From Anaeromicrobium sediminis (lineage in GTDB: Bacteria > Bacillota > Clostridia > Peptostreptococcales > Thermotaleaceae): 64,000 nt of DNA. Made by a program: the position numbers and the translations under genes. Below are positions 9,400 through 17,404 of the stretch, piece after piece. The notes beneath the pieces are model-generated. The model was not told where the DNA came from. It saw only the letters and a program-made list of their open reading frames with translations, and searched no databases. The stretch covers positions 139,014 to 203,013 of the forward strand of contig NZ_NIBG01000008.1 in NCBI RefSeq assembly GCF_002270055.1. The letters run 5' to 3'. Positions within the stretch are counted from its first letter, which is position 1, and every line of letters begins with the position of its first letter.

Positions 9400-9825
9400 T
9401 TATCCTTTCCCATTAAAATTATTGTGAGTATACATTTTGTCCATTCCATAACCATTATATCTATTTACATCATTACTTTCGCACTTACTTAATTGATCCC
9501 ACGCCTCGTATAATGGGTGTATAATTTTTATACTTTCTTTATATTGGTTCACATCTTTAAGATGATATCCTTTATCTATTAATTTATTTACATATAATAA
9601 TAGTCCTCTTATATTATTGGAAATTTCATTATTTCCCTTTGTAATCAGAAAAAACTCATTTAATATGTCTTTACATTTTTGTACATGTACATAATCTATT
9701 TCTTTATTCTCAATTTTACTTATACAATTTCCCATATGTCTTATTAAAAGCTCGTACATTACAGCTATGAGCCCTGCTTCATTTGATGTACTTATTTTAT
9801 TAATATAATATTCATTATCTATCAA
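9400..9825 (-). CDS. Second FliS-like flagellar protein
   Basis: The 141-residue helical protein begins MIDNEYYINKISTSNEAGLIAVMYELLIRH, which matches the FliS pattern of a polar start followed by a helix with a Y-E/D-L-L core, but it lacks the usual SPEEL box. It lies 13 bases after the small flagellin and 2 bases before flaG. A dedicated chaperone for that flagellin is a reasonable inference. It could also be an FlaF-like regulator. Confidence 0.6.
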   Translation of the reverse strand: MIDNEYYINKISTSNEAGLIAVMYELLIRHMGNCISKIENKEIDYVHVQKCKDILNEFFLITKGNNEISNNIRGLLLYVNKLIDKGYHLKDVNQYKESIKIIHPLYEAWDQLSKCESNDVNRYNGYGMDKMYTHNNFNGKG

Positions 9826-9838
9826 TCTAAATCACCTA

Positions 9839-10639
9839 CTACAATAATTGAAGTACAGCCTGTGGCTTTTGATTTGCTTGTGATAACATGGCCATACCAG
9901 ATTGTTGTAATATATTTAACCTTGTGAATTCTGACATTTCATAGGCCATATCTGCGTCTTCTATTTTAGATAAAGCAGCAGTTAAATTTAATTCATTATT
10001 ATCTATGTTACTAATTATTTTTTCAAGTCCATTTTGGTATGCTCCCAATTGGCTTCTTATACTAGATATTTTACTAATGGCATTATCCATTTTTCCTATT
10101 ACATCTCCAGCATTATTAATATCTAAAGAATCTATTCCCAAAGAATTAGCATCTAAATTTTCCAGATTTAACTCAAATAATTGTCTTTTATTAGCCCCAA
10201 CTTGTAAATCTAATTTGTTGTCATCTTTATTTAAAAGTTTCTTTTTATTAAAATCTGTAGACTTTGCGACTCTATCCATTTCTTTTACCAATTCATCAAT
10301 TTCATTTTGTATCGCCCCTTTATCTTCAGAGCTTAAGGTTCCATTAGCACCTTGTACACCTAATTCTCTTATTCTTTGAGACATGCTCTGCATTTCAGTT
10401 AGCGCACCCTCTGCCGTTTGAACTAAAGATATGCCATCTAGTGCATTTTGCGATGCCATTCTAAGCCCTCTAATTTGGTCATGCATTTTAGATGCCATTG
10501 CCATACCTGATGCATCATCTGATGCTTTATTAATTCTCTTTCCAGAAGATAACCTCTCAAGTACATTACTGTTTTCATCATAGGTTCTACTAAGTAGTCT
10601 ATGGGCATTCATAGCAGATAAATTAGTTCTTATTCTCAT
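9839..10639 (-). CDS. Small (second) flagellin
   Basis: This is a 266-residue flagellin. The N-terminal D0/D1 region (MRIRTNLSAMNAHRLLS, then the NVLERLSSGKRINKASDDAS and QNALDGISLVQTAEGAL motifs) and the C-terminal D0 region (IEDADMAYEMSEFTRLNILQQSGMAML) are complete, but the surface domain is almost absent. It ends LQLL without the usual terminal arginine. The ATG at 10639 has AGGAGG 6 bases upstream. It heads the fliS-like, flaG, fliD, fliS, fliT operon and has its own sigma-28 promoter. It is probably a minor or structural flagellin. Confidence 0.9.
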   Translation of the reverse strand: MRIRTNLSAMNAHRLLSRTYDENSNVLERLSSGKRINKASDDASGMAMASKMHDQIRGLRMASQNALDGISLVQTAEGALTEMQSMSQRIRELGVQGANGTLSSEDKGAIQNEIDELVKEMDRVAKSTDFNKKKLLNKDDNKLDLQVGANKRQLFELNLENLDANSLGIDSLDINNAGDVIGKMDNAISKISSIRSQLGAYQNGLEKIISNIDNNELNLTAALSKIEDADMAYEMSEFTRLNILQQSGMAMLSQANQKPQAVLQLL

Positions 10640-10662
10640 AACGTCCCTCCTGTTCATCTTTT

Positions 10663-10690
10663 ATATCGGAAAAAAAAGACTAAGGCTTTA
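10663..10690 (-). promoter_or_regulatory. Sigma-28 (SigD) promoter of the small-flagellin operon
   Basis: TAAA (10687-10690), 16 bases and TCCGATAT (10663-10670) closely match the TAAA-N15-GCCGATAT consensus. The spacer is formed largely by the downstream arm of the preceding terminator. Confidence 0.75.
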
Positions 10691-10708
10691 TACCTTTAGT
10701 CTTTTTTT
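10671..10708 (-). terminator. Terminator after the 52-residue ORF
   Basis: A 13-bp stem (10671-10683 with 10696-10708) has an 11- to 12-base loop and a T-run on the minus strand. It also overlaps the sigma-28 promoter of the next operon and the stop of the small ORF. Confidence 0.75.
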
Positions 10709-10838
10709 CATCTACTTTTTCTACATATTCTAATATTTTAGGCACTAACTTATATATTTTCTCAGGAATTACCATTTCCGAAACCTGTTTTTCCTCATAT
10801 TCACATATATTATAAGCTTTTTTTATATTCTTTTTCAT
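10680..10838 (-). CDS. Small 52-residue ORF downstream of the FliK-like gene
   Basis: The ORF starts with ATG at 10838, behind a strong GGGGGGG run 5 bases upstream, and begins just 10 bases after the stop of the FliK-like gene, so coupling is likely. It encodes MKKNIKKAYNICEYEEK, then a mid-section VIPEKIYKLVPKI and a lysine-rich end. It is charged with no membrane segment or known motif. Its place after a FliK-like gene is where many clostridia keep a short FlhB-like export-switch protein, but I see no NPTH-type motif. Function unknown. Confidence 0.6.
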   Translation of the reverse strand: MKKNIKKAYNICEYEEKQVSEMVIPEKIYKLVPKILEYVEKVDEKKTKGIKP

Positions 10839-10848
10839 AATGCCCCCC

Positions 10849-13011
10849 CTATACAACCATATCTACAAAGGAAGCACTAGAGTGTTCTACATACTCCACG
10901 TCCTCATTTACTTCATTTTCTTTGGTTATATTTAAACTATGTAAATTATATCCTACTGATTCTAAGTTTTTCTTTAAGAAATTTTCTAAACCTTGAAATT
11001 CATTCACTGAATCTAAAGGTTTTGATATTATATCCATGCTAACATTATTATTCTTTATGTTCACATTTATATTTAATTTTCCTAAACTATTAGTGTCTAA
11101 ATATAAGGCCATATTTAACCCATCAGACGTTACTTCTTTATTCTTCATGTATATTTGAAGATTTTTCATATTGCCATTTATCTCTATGGGAATATCTATG
11201 AATGTATCTTTGTTGTTTAGTTTTTTATACAAACGTATATTGTTTATAGTGCCTTCCATTTCATTTTTATTCTGCTGTGAGAAGTGGCTGTTGTTGTTCA
11301 TATCTCCTATTAAGTTTAACAATTTTTCATATTCTTTTTCTATATTCTTTCCATCTTTCATATTATCGGAAATGTCTTTTGATAATCTTTTTATTTCTTT
11401 TATCTGCTCTTCTATAATAGGAGACGTTTCTAAGGACGTTAATGCCTTTTGGATAGTCTCCATAAAACTTTCTTCTCCTTTTAGTATTTTTTGCACCTTA
11501 CCTATTTCGTTTAATGTTAAATTAATATTATTTTTTAATATTACTGGTAATATTTTTTTATCATATTTAGATATATTATTAATAATATTCAATTTAGTAT
11601 CATAAGATTTTTTAATCTTGAATCTATTTATTTCTTCCATAGGCATAGTAAGTACATTATATGACATCTTAGTCATCTCTATTATTTTTTCTGGCGTTAA
11701 TGTATTTTGCAGTTTATCATATTCCATTTGTATGTTATCAATTTCTTTTAAATCTATTTTTTTATCCATATTAATATAATTCATTTCATCATAAGTCTTT
11801 TCTATATTTTTTAATGTAAAAGAAAGTTTTCTTCCTTCATGATATGTAATGTGCTCTGGCTTTAGAGTTTTGATTTTATTTAATATTTTATCAACATCTA
11901 ATACTCTTTTTAAACCTTTTACTAAAAATGATTTGCCCTTCTCCTTATTTTCAACTGGTCCTATTTCCTCATTAATTTCATCCACTTTTTTCTCTAATAT
12001 TTCAATATCTTCCTCTTCTATTTCACCGTCTATATCCATAGATAACTTGTTAACTATTTTATAATCTAATTTCTCATTAAGATTGTCTATGATTTTTTTT
12101 ACTTTTACAGCTTTAACATTTTCTTCCTCATACAAACTAATATTATTATCTTTTATAGTTGTACTTTCGTACATATTTGCCACCATATTAGAGCCACTTA
12201 TTATACCTATATCTCCAGTGGTAATATTCATTTTATTTCTATACAAGCTTTCTATACTAATGCTTTTTTCTCCTCTATACAGATTGACTATTATTTCATC
12301 CCCTATATCTTTTATACTATCTAGTTTATAAAATAACTTATATATCTTTTCTATCTGGTCTTTATTTATATCCATTCCCTCTTTATGAAGTGACTTTATA
12401 ATATCTATTATATCTTTTCCTGCATCCGCACCGTATATGCTTTTAGCTATTTTTTCAGCTTCTTCTGTGGTTAGCTCTCCTACCTTACTTTCTACTTTTA
12501 TATCTTCCTTATTAATAGATTCTATTGCCTTTGCTATTTTATATAAGGAGTCCTTTGATATATCTATGTCCTTTTCTTCTAATTTAAGGGCCATATCATA
12601 ATCTAAGTTTTCCTTTACTATGTCTAAATAATCTTTAGAAGCTACCATGGCTCCCACATTTTCGCTGTTTATCTTCATGCCATTTTCTTCAAGTTCCTTT
12701 ATTGCTTCTATATTTCTCTCATTAGCTTCAAGGCCCATAGATTCTAATATGGTCTCATATCTTCCTTTAGTTATATTGTCTTCTTTTACTACTTCCATCT
12801 TTTCTATTTGGTTTCTCTTTAAATTTACTTTATCCCCCACGCCTATATCCATATCTTCCTTTAGGGTTATATTAAGTTTATTAGTCTTCGTTTGAAGGAC
12901 TAGTTCCTTATTATCCTTTTCCAATACTATTCCTTCCATATTTAAATTGTTTTTAGGTAAACTATCATATAAATTTATTTTATTTAATATATTATTCTTT
13001 ATATTTAGCAA
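10849..13011 (-). CDS. FliK-like / DUF6240-type flagellar protein
   Basis: A large acidic, lysine- and glutamate-rich protein (720 residues). The N-terminus contains a short beta domain (GIVLEKDNKELVLQT, GDKVNLKR). A long helical middle follows with DUF6240-like pieces (LEANERNIEAIKELEENG, repeated variants). The C-terminal 90 residues, with the pattern LGKLNINVNIKNNNVSMDI and LKKNLESVGYNLHSLNI, have the fold signature of the FliK hook-length-control C-terminal domain. A role in hook or rod length control is inferred. GAGGTGG lies 9 bases before TTG 13011; the ATG at 13029 has no good site, so I favour TTG. It has a sigma-28-like promoter divergent from yaaR. Confidence 0.65.
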   Translation of the reverse strand: MLNIKNNILNKINLYDSLPKNNLNMEGIVLEKDNKELVLQTKTNKLNITLKEDMDIGVGDKVNLKRNQIEKMEVVKEDNITKGRYETILESMGLEANERNIEAIKELEENGMKINSENVGAMVASKDYLDIVKENLDYDMALKLEEKDIDISKDSLYKIAKAIESINKEDIKVESKVGELTTEEAEKIAKSIYGADAGKDIIDIIKSLHKEGMDINKDQIEKIYKLFYKLDSIKDIGDEIIVNLYRGEKSISIESLYRNKMNITTGDIGIISGSNMVANMYESTTIKDNNISLYEEENVKAVKVKKIIDNLNEKLDYKIVNKLSMDIDGEIEEEDIEILEKKVDEINEEIGPVENKEKGKSFLVKGLKRVLDVDKILNKIKTLKPEHITYHEGRKLSFTLKNIEKTYDEMNYINMDKKIDLKEIDNIQMEYDKLQNTLTPEKIIEMTKMSYNVLTMPMEEINRFKIKKSYDTKLNIINNISKYDKKILPVILKNNINLTLNEIGKVQKILKGEESFMETIQKALTSLETSPIIEEQIKEIKRLSKDISDNMKDGKNIEKEYEKLLNLIGDMNNNSHFSQQNKNEMEGTINNIRLYKKLNNKDTFIDIPIEINGNMKNLQIYMKNKEVTSDGLNMALYLDTNSLGKLNINVNIKNNNVSMDIISKPLDSVNEFQGLENFLKKNLESVGYNLHSLNITKENEVNEDVEYVEHSSASFVDMVV

Positions 13012-13045
13012 TTTAATATCCCACCTCATATACTTTCTATAAAAT

Positions 13046-13072
13046 ATATCGGCATACTTACATTAAAGTTAA
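13046..13072 (-). promoter_or_regulatory. Sigma-28-like promoter of the FliK-like gene
   Basis: GCCGATAT (13046-13053) is a perfect sigma-28 -10 element. The -35 is TTAA at 15 bases (13069-13072), one change from TAAA. It mirrors the yaaR promoter on the other strand. Confidence 0.65.
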
Positions 13073-13096
13073 AGTTTTTTTCCTTTATGCCGATAT
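13070..13096 (+). promoter_or_regulatory. Sigma-28 (SigD) promoter of yaaR
   Basis: TAAA (13070-13073), exactly 15 bases and GCCGATAT (13089-13096) match the consensus perfectly. It reads into the gene starting at 13145. Confidence 0.85.
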
Positions 13097-13144
13097 ACTT
13101 AACAGCATAGTTAACTCTTGTGAGATTTGTAAGGAGTGTTATAG

Positions 13145-13609
13145 TTGAATAGTATAACTAATATGATAAATAAAATACCTAAATTACAAATGAATAAAAT
13201 ACATAAGACTCCACCCCTTGTGAAGTTAGATTCAGAAAAAACTATTAAATTTAAGGATCAATTTAATAAAATAAAATCTGAAGATGTGAAAGAAAAACTA
13301 GAGGACCTTTACTCTAAAATAACGGAAAAGGCTGATAGATTATCTGATAAATTGTACATTCAAGATATGGTTGAATATAAAAAATTAGTAAAAGAATTTA
13401 TGGACGTGGCAGTTACTAATTCTTATATGTTTGAGAAGGATAATTTTTTAGATAGAAGAGGACGTCATAGGGTCTTTACTAAGGTTAAGAAGGTTGATAA
13501 GGCCCTTAGTGAATTGACAAATGAGTTTTTAAGCGGAGAAGTGGATAGGATAAATGTAGTTAAAAGACTAGATGATATAAAGGGCATGCTTATGGACATG
13601 TTCATGTAA
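13145..13609 (+). CDS. yaaR: YaaR family protein (DUF327)
   Basis: A 154-residue helical protein of the DUF327/YaaR family. The conserved core is present: IQDMVEYKKLVKEFMDVAV, then FLDRRGRHRVFTKVKKVDKAL and a C-terminal DIKGMLMDMFM. Its biochemical role is unknown; here it is under a sigma-28 promoter inside a flagellar region, which links it to motility. The start is TTG at 13145: AAGGAG is 8 bases upstream and the next ATG is too far away. Confidence 0.85.
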   Translation: MNSITNMINKIPKLQMNKIHKTPPLVKLDSEKTIKFKDQFNKIKSEDVKEKLEDLYSKITEKADRLSDKLYIQDMVEYKKLVKEFMDVAVTNSYMFEKDNFLDRRGRHRVFTKVKKVDKALSELTNEFLSGEVDRINVVKRLDDIKGMLMDMFM

Positions 13610-13610
13610 A

Positions 13611-13639
13611 TAGGGACGATTAATCGTCCCTATTTTTTT
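13611..13639 (+). terminator. Terminator of yaaR
   Basis: A perfect 22-base palindrome (13611-13632) is followed by a T-run, two bases after the yaaR stop. Confidence 0.9.
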
Positions 13640-13784
13640 ATGTTCTTTATTTCTTCTATTGATGATCTTTTTTCAATAATATTCTCTTTTCATACATAAC
13701 CCCCATTAATTACCCAATACTGATCTAAAATAATTTCTTTAAAAATACATAAAACAATTACAGAACATAAGTTCTTGCAAGGAG

Positions 13785-14698
13785 ATGATTCTTATCAAAA
13801 AACTGTATAATTATGGATTCATTGAGTCCCAAAATAAGAAGAATGAAGAACACATTAAAAGTTATAACATATCTTAAATAGAGAGAAATAGCATAATTGG
13901 AAGTCTCTTAGGAGATGGAAGCCTTGCCCTTTATGGTAGAAGTAAAAATGCACATTACAGAGATCATGGATGTGATGCACAAATGCCCTATAGAAAATGG
14001 AAAGCAAAGATGTTATCTAATCTAGGTTTTAAATTCAATGAAAATTGTAAATATGGGAAATTATCATCTCCAAGTTATCCACTACTTACAGAATTGTATA
14101 ATATGTTTTATAAAAATAAAGTAAAAATATTAAATTATGAAAATATTAAATTATTAGACCATGCTATTGGATTAGCGTGTTTGTACATGGATGATGGTAG
14201 CTTGGTAATAGATTCTTCTCACCGAAAAATAGCATTTTTTTATTCCCACGCATTTCAATATATTCTCTGAATTTTTCAGAACAAGAGAATATATTACTTA
14301 AAGATCATATAAAGGAAACTTTTGATATACAATTGAAGCTTAAGAAAAGGCCTGATGGGAAGAAATCCATGTTGGAGTTAAACAAAAGGAATGAGCTGAT
14401 GAAGTTTATAGATTTAGTAAAACCTTATGTTAATCAAATTCCCTGTATGAAATATAAAGTAGATGTTAAAAACCGTTTAAAATATACCCCAAATAAGCTT
14501 AGTTCTACCACTAATAAAAGAATCATCACATGTCCATTAAATATTATAGATAATCACTATTCTAAAGAAGATATAAATACAATAATAAAGATAAAAAATA
14601 AGCACATAACAAATAAAAAAATTGCCCATATACTACAAAGACCTTATTGGGGATTAGTTGATAAAGTTAGACGACTTAAAAAGGAAGGAAAATTATAA
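13785..14698 (+). pseudogene. Broken LAGLIDADG homing endonuclease gene
   Basis: The reading frame from ATG 13785 (behind AAGGAG) shows both LAGLIDADG helices of this free-standing endonuclease type: GSLLGDGSL (about 13899-13925) and LACLYMDDGSL (about 14176-14208). It is interrupted by an in-frame TAA at 13875. Around 14220-14240 one base has been lost, so the remainder (SLNFSEQENILLKDHIKE, then the conserved RPDGKKSMLELNKRNELMKF and ELIKPYV-like segments) continues in another frame to 14698. The ancestral protein would be about 300 residues. It lies between two flagellar genes and not inside a visible intron or intein, so it is a decayed free-standing selfish element. Confidence 0.85.
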
Positions 14699-14702
14699 AA
14701 AG

Positions 14703-14727
14703 AGCCAGAGAAAAAACTCTCTGACCC
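14703..14727 (-). terminator. Terminator of the major flagellin gene
   Basis: The stem GTCAGAG/CTCTGGC with a loop of Ts is followed by CTTTTT on the minus strand, 27 bases after the flagellin stop. A G-U pair on the minus transcript supports that strand. Confidence 0.75.
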
Positions 14728-14753
14728 TGCAATTATTATTACTAGATATTCAA

Positions 14754-15935
14754 TTATCTTAATAATTGAAGTACTCCTTGAGGTTGTTGGTTTGCTTGAG
14801 CTAACATTGATTGCGCTGCCTGTGATAAAATATTGTTCTTTTGGAATTTCATCATTTCTTTTGCCATGTCTACGTCTCTGATTCTTGATTCTGCTGCTGT
14901 TAAGTTTTCAGATGATGCATCTAAGTTTTTGATTGAATGCTCTAATCTGTTTTGGAAAGCTCCTAATTCACTTCTTTGCTTAGAAACTTTTGTTAATGCA
15001 GTATCTAACTTTCCTGTTAGTGCTTTTGCTGTAGTTACATCAGCTACTGCAGTATTAGTTAATGTTCCTAAATCTGTATGAAGAGCAGATGCTCTCATGT
15101 CATCAAAACCTATCTGAATAGTTTCATCAGCTGTAGCATTAGAACCTACAACTACATTTGCCGTCGAACTACCAGCTAAAGTTTTTACTGATGTTAGTGC
15201 TGATAAAGCAGTTTCAACAGTATTAGCTTCACCACCTGAACCAGCAGTACTAGATGTTAGTGTTATCTTAACTCCTAATTTATCAAAATCTAAAACAGTT
15301 TCTTCTCCTAAAGTATCAAACATTGCATCTGTTAATTGTATCTCTTGAGTAGTTCCATTAGCTGATAAAGCAACATAACCTGCTCCAGAAGCACCTTGAG
15401 CAATTGCATATGTTGTATTAGCTTCACCACCAGTTACATCTACATCTGAAATAGTTGCCTTAGCTGATACTGCTGTTCCAGCTTTAACATCAGATGTACC
15501 ATCAAACGTTGTAGCTAATGTACCTTTTAACAATTTTTTACCATTGAACTCTGCCGTTTCACCAATTCTATCTATCTCATCTCTTAAAGCTACAAGTTCT
15601 TCACCAATAGCAGTTCTGTCTTCAGTATCTAATGCATCAGTAGAAGCTTGAACTGATAACTCTCTCATTCTTTGTAGAATTGCTTGAGTTTCCTGTAATG
15701 CACCTTCAGCAGTTTGTACCATTGAGATACCGTCTTGAGCATTTCTTGAAGCTTGATTTAGACCTCTGATTTGAGATCTCATTTTTTCAGATATTGAAAG
15801 ACCTGCTGCATCATCACCAGCTCTGTTAATTCTTAACCCTGATGATAATTTTTCGATTGATTTTGCTGAATTTCCTTGGTTTACTCCCATTTGACGATGT
15901 GTGTTCATTGCCATTAAGTTATTATTAATTCTCAT
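14754..15935 (-). CDS. hag: Major flagellin
   Basis: A 393-residue flagellin with complete ends. The N-terminal part has MRINNNLMAMNTHRQM, SIEKLSSGLRINRAGDDAAG and RNAQDGISMVQTAEGAL; the C-terminal part has IRDVDMAKEMMKFQKNNIL and ends QQPQGVLQLLR. Between about residues 135 and 300 is a variable, alanine-, threonine- and glycine-rich surface domain (compare the small flagellin, which almost lacks it). The ATG at 15935 follows GGGAGG by 9 bases; the 13-residue upstream extension is rejected. It has its own sigma-28 promoter, a 110-base leader with a CsrA-type hairpin, and a terminator, so it is a monocistronic unit right after csrA. Confidence 0.96.
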   Translation of the reverse strand: MRINNNLMAMNTHRQMGVNQGNSAKSIEKLSSGLRINRAGDDAAGLSISEKMRSQIRGLNQASRNAQDGISMVQTAEGALQETQAILQRMRELSVQASTDALDTEDRTAIGEELVALRDEIDRIGETAEFNGKKLLKGTLATTFDGTSDVKAGTAVSAKATISDVDVTGGEANTTYAIAQGASGAGYVALSANGTTQEIQLTDAMFDTLGEETVLDFDKLGVKITLTSSTAGSGGEANTVETALSALTSVKTLAGSSTANVVVGSNATADETIQIGFDDMRASALHTDLGTLTNTAVADVTTAKALTGKLDTALTKVSKQRSELGAFQNRLEHSIKNLDASSENLTAAESRIRDVDMAKEMMKFQKNNILSQAAQSMLAQANQQPQGVLQLLR

Positions 15936-15943
15936 ATGTAATT

Positions 15944-15978
15944 CCTCCCTGAATTTTTTCTTGTTGACATCCATGTCA
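15944..15978 (-). promoter_or_regulatory. Probable CsrA binding sites in the flagellin leader
   Basis: The leader has TGACATGGATGTCA (15965-15978), a 6-bp hairpin presenting GG(A), which nearly equals the CsrA consensus ACARGGAUGU. About 20 bases later comes the ribosome site CAGGGAGGA (15942-15951), a second GGA. This two-site arrangement is that of the B. subtilis hag leader, where CsrA blocks translation until FliW removes it. csrA and fliW lie immediately upstream. Confidence 0.7.
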
Positions 15979-15997
15979 CAAGACTTATTTTTTATTT

Positions 15998-16025
15998 AAA
16001 ATCTTTGTGGGCCCCCAAAGATTTT
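15998..16025 (-). other. Hairpin in the flagellin 5' leader
   Basis: AAAATCTTTG/CAAAGATTTT is a 10-bp perfect stem around GGGGCCCA, between the promoter and the CsrA hairpin. No T-run follows, so it is likely a stabilising or regulatory 5' structure. Confidence 0.65.
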
Positions 16026-16050
16026 ACTAACAAATTTCCTTACATTATGG

Positions 16051-16077
16051 TTATCGGTAAATTTTTATATGACTTTA
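16051..16077 (-). promoter_or_regulatory. Sigma-28 (SigD) promoter of the major flagellin
   Basis: TAAA (16074-16077), exactly 15 bases and ACCGATAA (16051-16058), one change from GCCGATAA. Confidence 0.82.
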
Positions 16078-16106
16078 GATATTTTTTCATATTTTTTCAC
16101 ATTTCT

Positions 16107-16340
16107 TCATATTTTTTTATTTTTTATTAAATTTTTCAAGCTTTGTAAGTCTACGCTTCCGCTGGCTGCTTTTTTATTTTCTTCTTGAATTTCTAAATAT
16201 ACTTCTTTCCTAAGAATAGTTACATCCTTTGGTGCAGATATTCCCACTTTTACTTTTCCTTCTTCTATTCCAACAATTGTAATCTCTATATGATCATCTA
16301 TAAGGATACTTTGATTTTTCTTTCTTGTAAGAACTAACAT
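16107..16340 (-). CDS. csrA: Carbon storage regulator CsrA
   Basis: CsrA is an RNA-binding dimer that blocks translation at GGA sites. The 77-residue protein starts [15 protein letters not shown] and keeps the five-strand core ([30 protein letters not shown]), with a longer C-terminal tail as in Gram-positive CsrA proteins, which bind FliW. It overlaps fliW by 7 bases and sits directly upstream of the flagellin, its expected target. Confidence 0.97.
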   Translation of the reverse strand: MLVLTRKKNQSILIDDHIEITIVGIEEGKVKVGISAPKDVTILRKEVYLEIQEENKKAASGSVDLQSLKNLIKNKKI

Positions 16341-16789
16341 ACGGCATCACCTGCGTGTAGAGTTTGCTCAAAAATCCTATGCTTCAAGCTATATTTTTCA
16401 CTATTTACTACCATTTGTTTTGCCCTTTTATTTTTTAAATTCATAATAACAGGACCTTTAAGGTTAATAGTCATATTTTCTACGTTCTCTGGCACTACTG
16501 CTATAACCCAAATCATTACATCCTTTATTTCTTTTATTTCTAAATCTTCTACTATTTTTTCTGGAATATCAAATTCATAGTCCTTCACAAATACATATGG
16601 ATTCGTAACTACAAAGGCAAGTTCTGGCTCTTCAAGAGATTGAAGCCAATTAAATGGATTTTCAGTATCTTCATTTTCTATGTATATATATTTTTTTAGT
16701 TCTTCAAAACCTAATAATCCATCTTTAAAACTTATTATATTTTCTTCTATAATTTCTATTTTTCCAAAATGTTTAGTTTCTATAAACAT
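16334..16789 (-). CDS. fliW: Flagellar assembly factor FliW
   Basis: FliW is a cytosolic protein that binds either flagellin or CsrA; when flagellin is exported FliW frees itself to sequester CsrA and relieve flagellin mRNA. The 151-residue protein begins [13 protein letters not shown] and has the conserved [29 protein letters not shown] and [19 protein letters not shown] segments. fliW and csrA overlap and are translationally linked. Confidence 0.96.
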   Translation of the reverse strand: MFIETKHFGKIEIIEENIISFKDGLLGFEELKKYIYIENEDTENPFNWLQSLEEPELAFVVTNPYVFVKDYEFDIPEKIVEDLEIKEIKDVMIWVIAVVPENVENMTINLKGPVIMNLKNKRAKQMVVNSEKYSLKHRIFEQTLHAGDAVC

Positions 16790-16824
16790 CCTAATACCTC
16801 CTGTTGGTTAAGGATTAACTAATT

Positions 16825-17373
16825 TTATACTTCTTCATTTACATACTCTATATTTATACTATTTTTTTGTCTTAAATAAACATCAACTTTTCCTGGATTA
16901 TATTTAATATCCACTTTATTTGCTTTCACATCTATGTTAGTTTTTCCACCTTCAAAATCTATGTTAAGAGTAGGTTCTGTGGCTGTTATTTTAGGTCTAC
17001 TCTTAGGTATAAATGTTACATCATAATTTTTCTCATTAATTGAATTTCTTTTAGCCATATTAGCTATGGCATTCCCACCGTTTTCTATTTTCGTCATCTC
17101 ATCTCCCTCTGACGAAATTCTACCTATGGCCTCCATACTCTTTTGCTTTCCCATTTGTGCCGAATGTTTTATTAGTTCAAATATGGATTTTAGATTAGCT
17201 TCACTAAAACATACGCTCTGGTCTATTTGAACTTTACTATCTTTTTTTTCTATTTTCATTTTCAGTGGTTCTGTTTTCATGGTTACCTCTGCTTTAGGTT
17301 GTCTTATTTCTAAGCTGGCATTTTTAGTTTCTATGCCTATTAAGGCAGGGGTAGTATTTATTTTAAAAGGCAT
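16825..17373 (-). CDS. DUF6470 (YviE-like) flagellar-locus protein
   Basis: A 182-residue protein with the DUF6470/YviE pattern: MPFKINTTPALIGIETKNASLEIRQP at the start, a helical middle containing LKSIFELIKHSAQMGKQKSME, and beta-rich repeats of the type KVDIKYNPGKVDVYLRQ at the end. The family is found only between flgL and fliW in Gram-positive flagellar operons, as here. Its molecular role is unknown. Confidence 0.85.
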   Translation of the reverse strand: MPFKINTTPALIGIETKNASLEIRQPKAEVTMKTEPLKMKIEKKDSKVQIDQSVCFSEANLKSIFELIKHSAQMGKQKSMEAIGRISSEGDEMTKIENGGNAIANMAKRNSINEKNYDVTFIPKSRPKITATEPTLNIDFEGGKTNIDVKANKVDIKYNPGKVDVYLRQKNSINIEYVNEEV

Positions 17374-17404
17374 TATAAAACCTCCTAATCCCTAACATCT
17401 TTCC

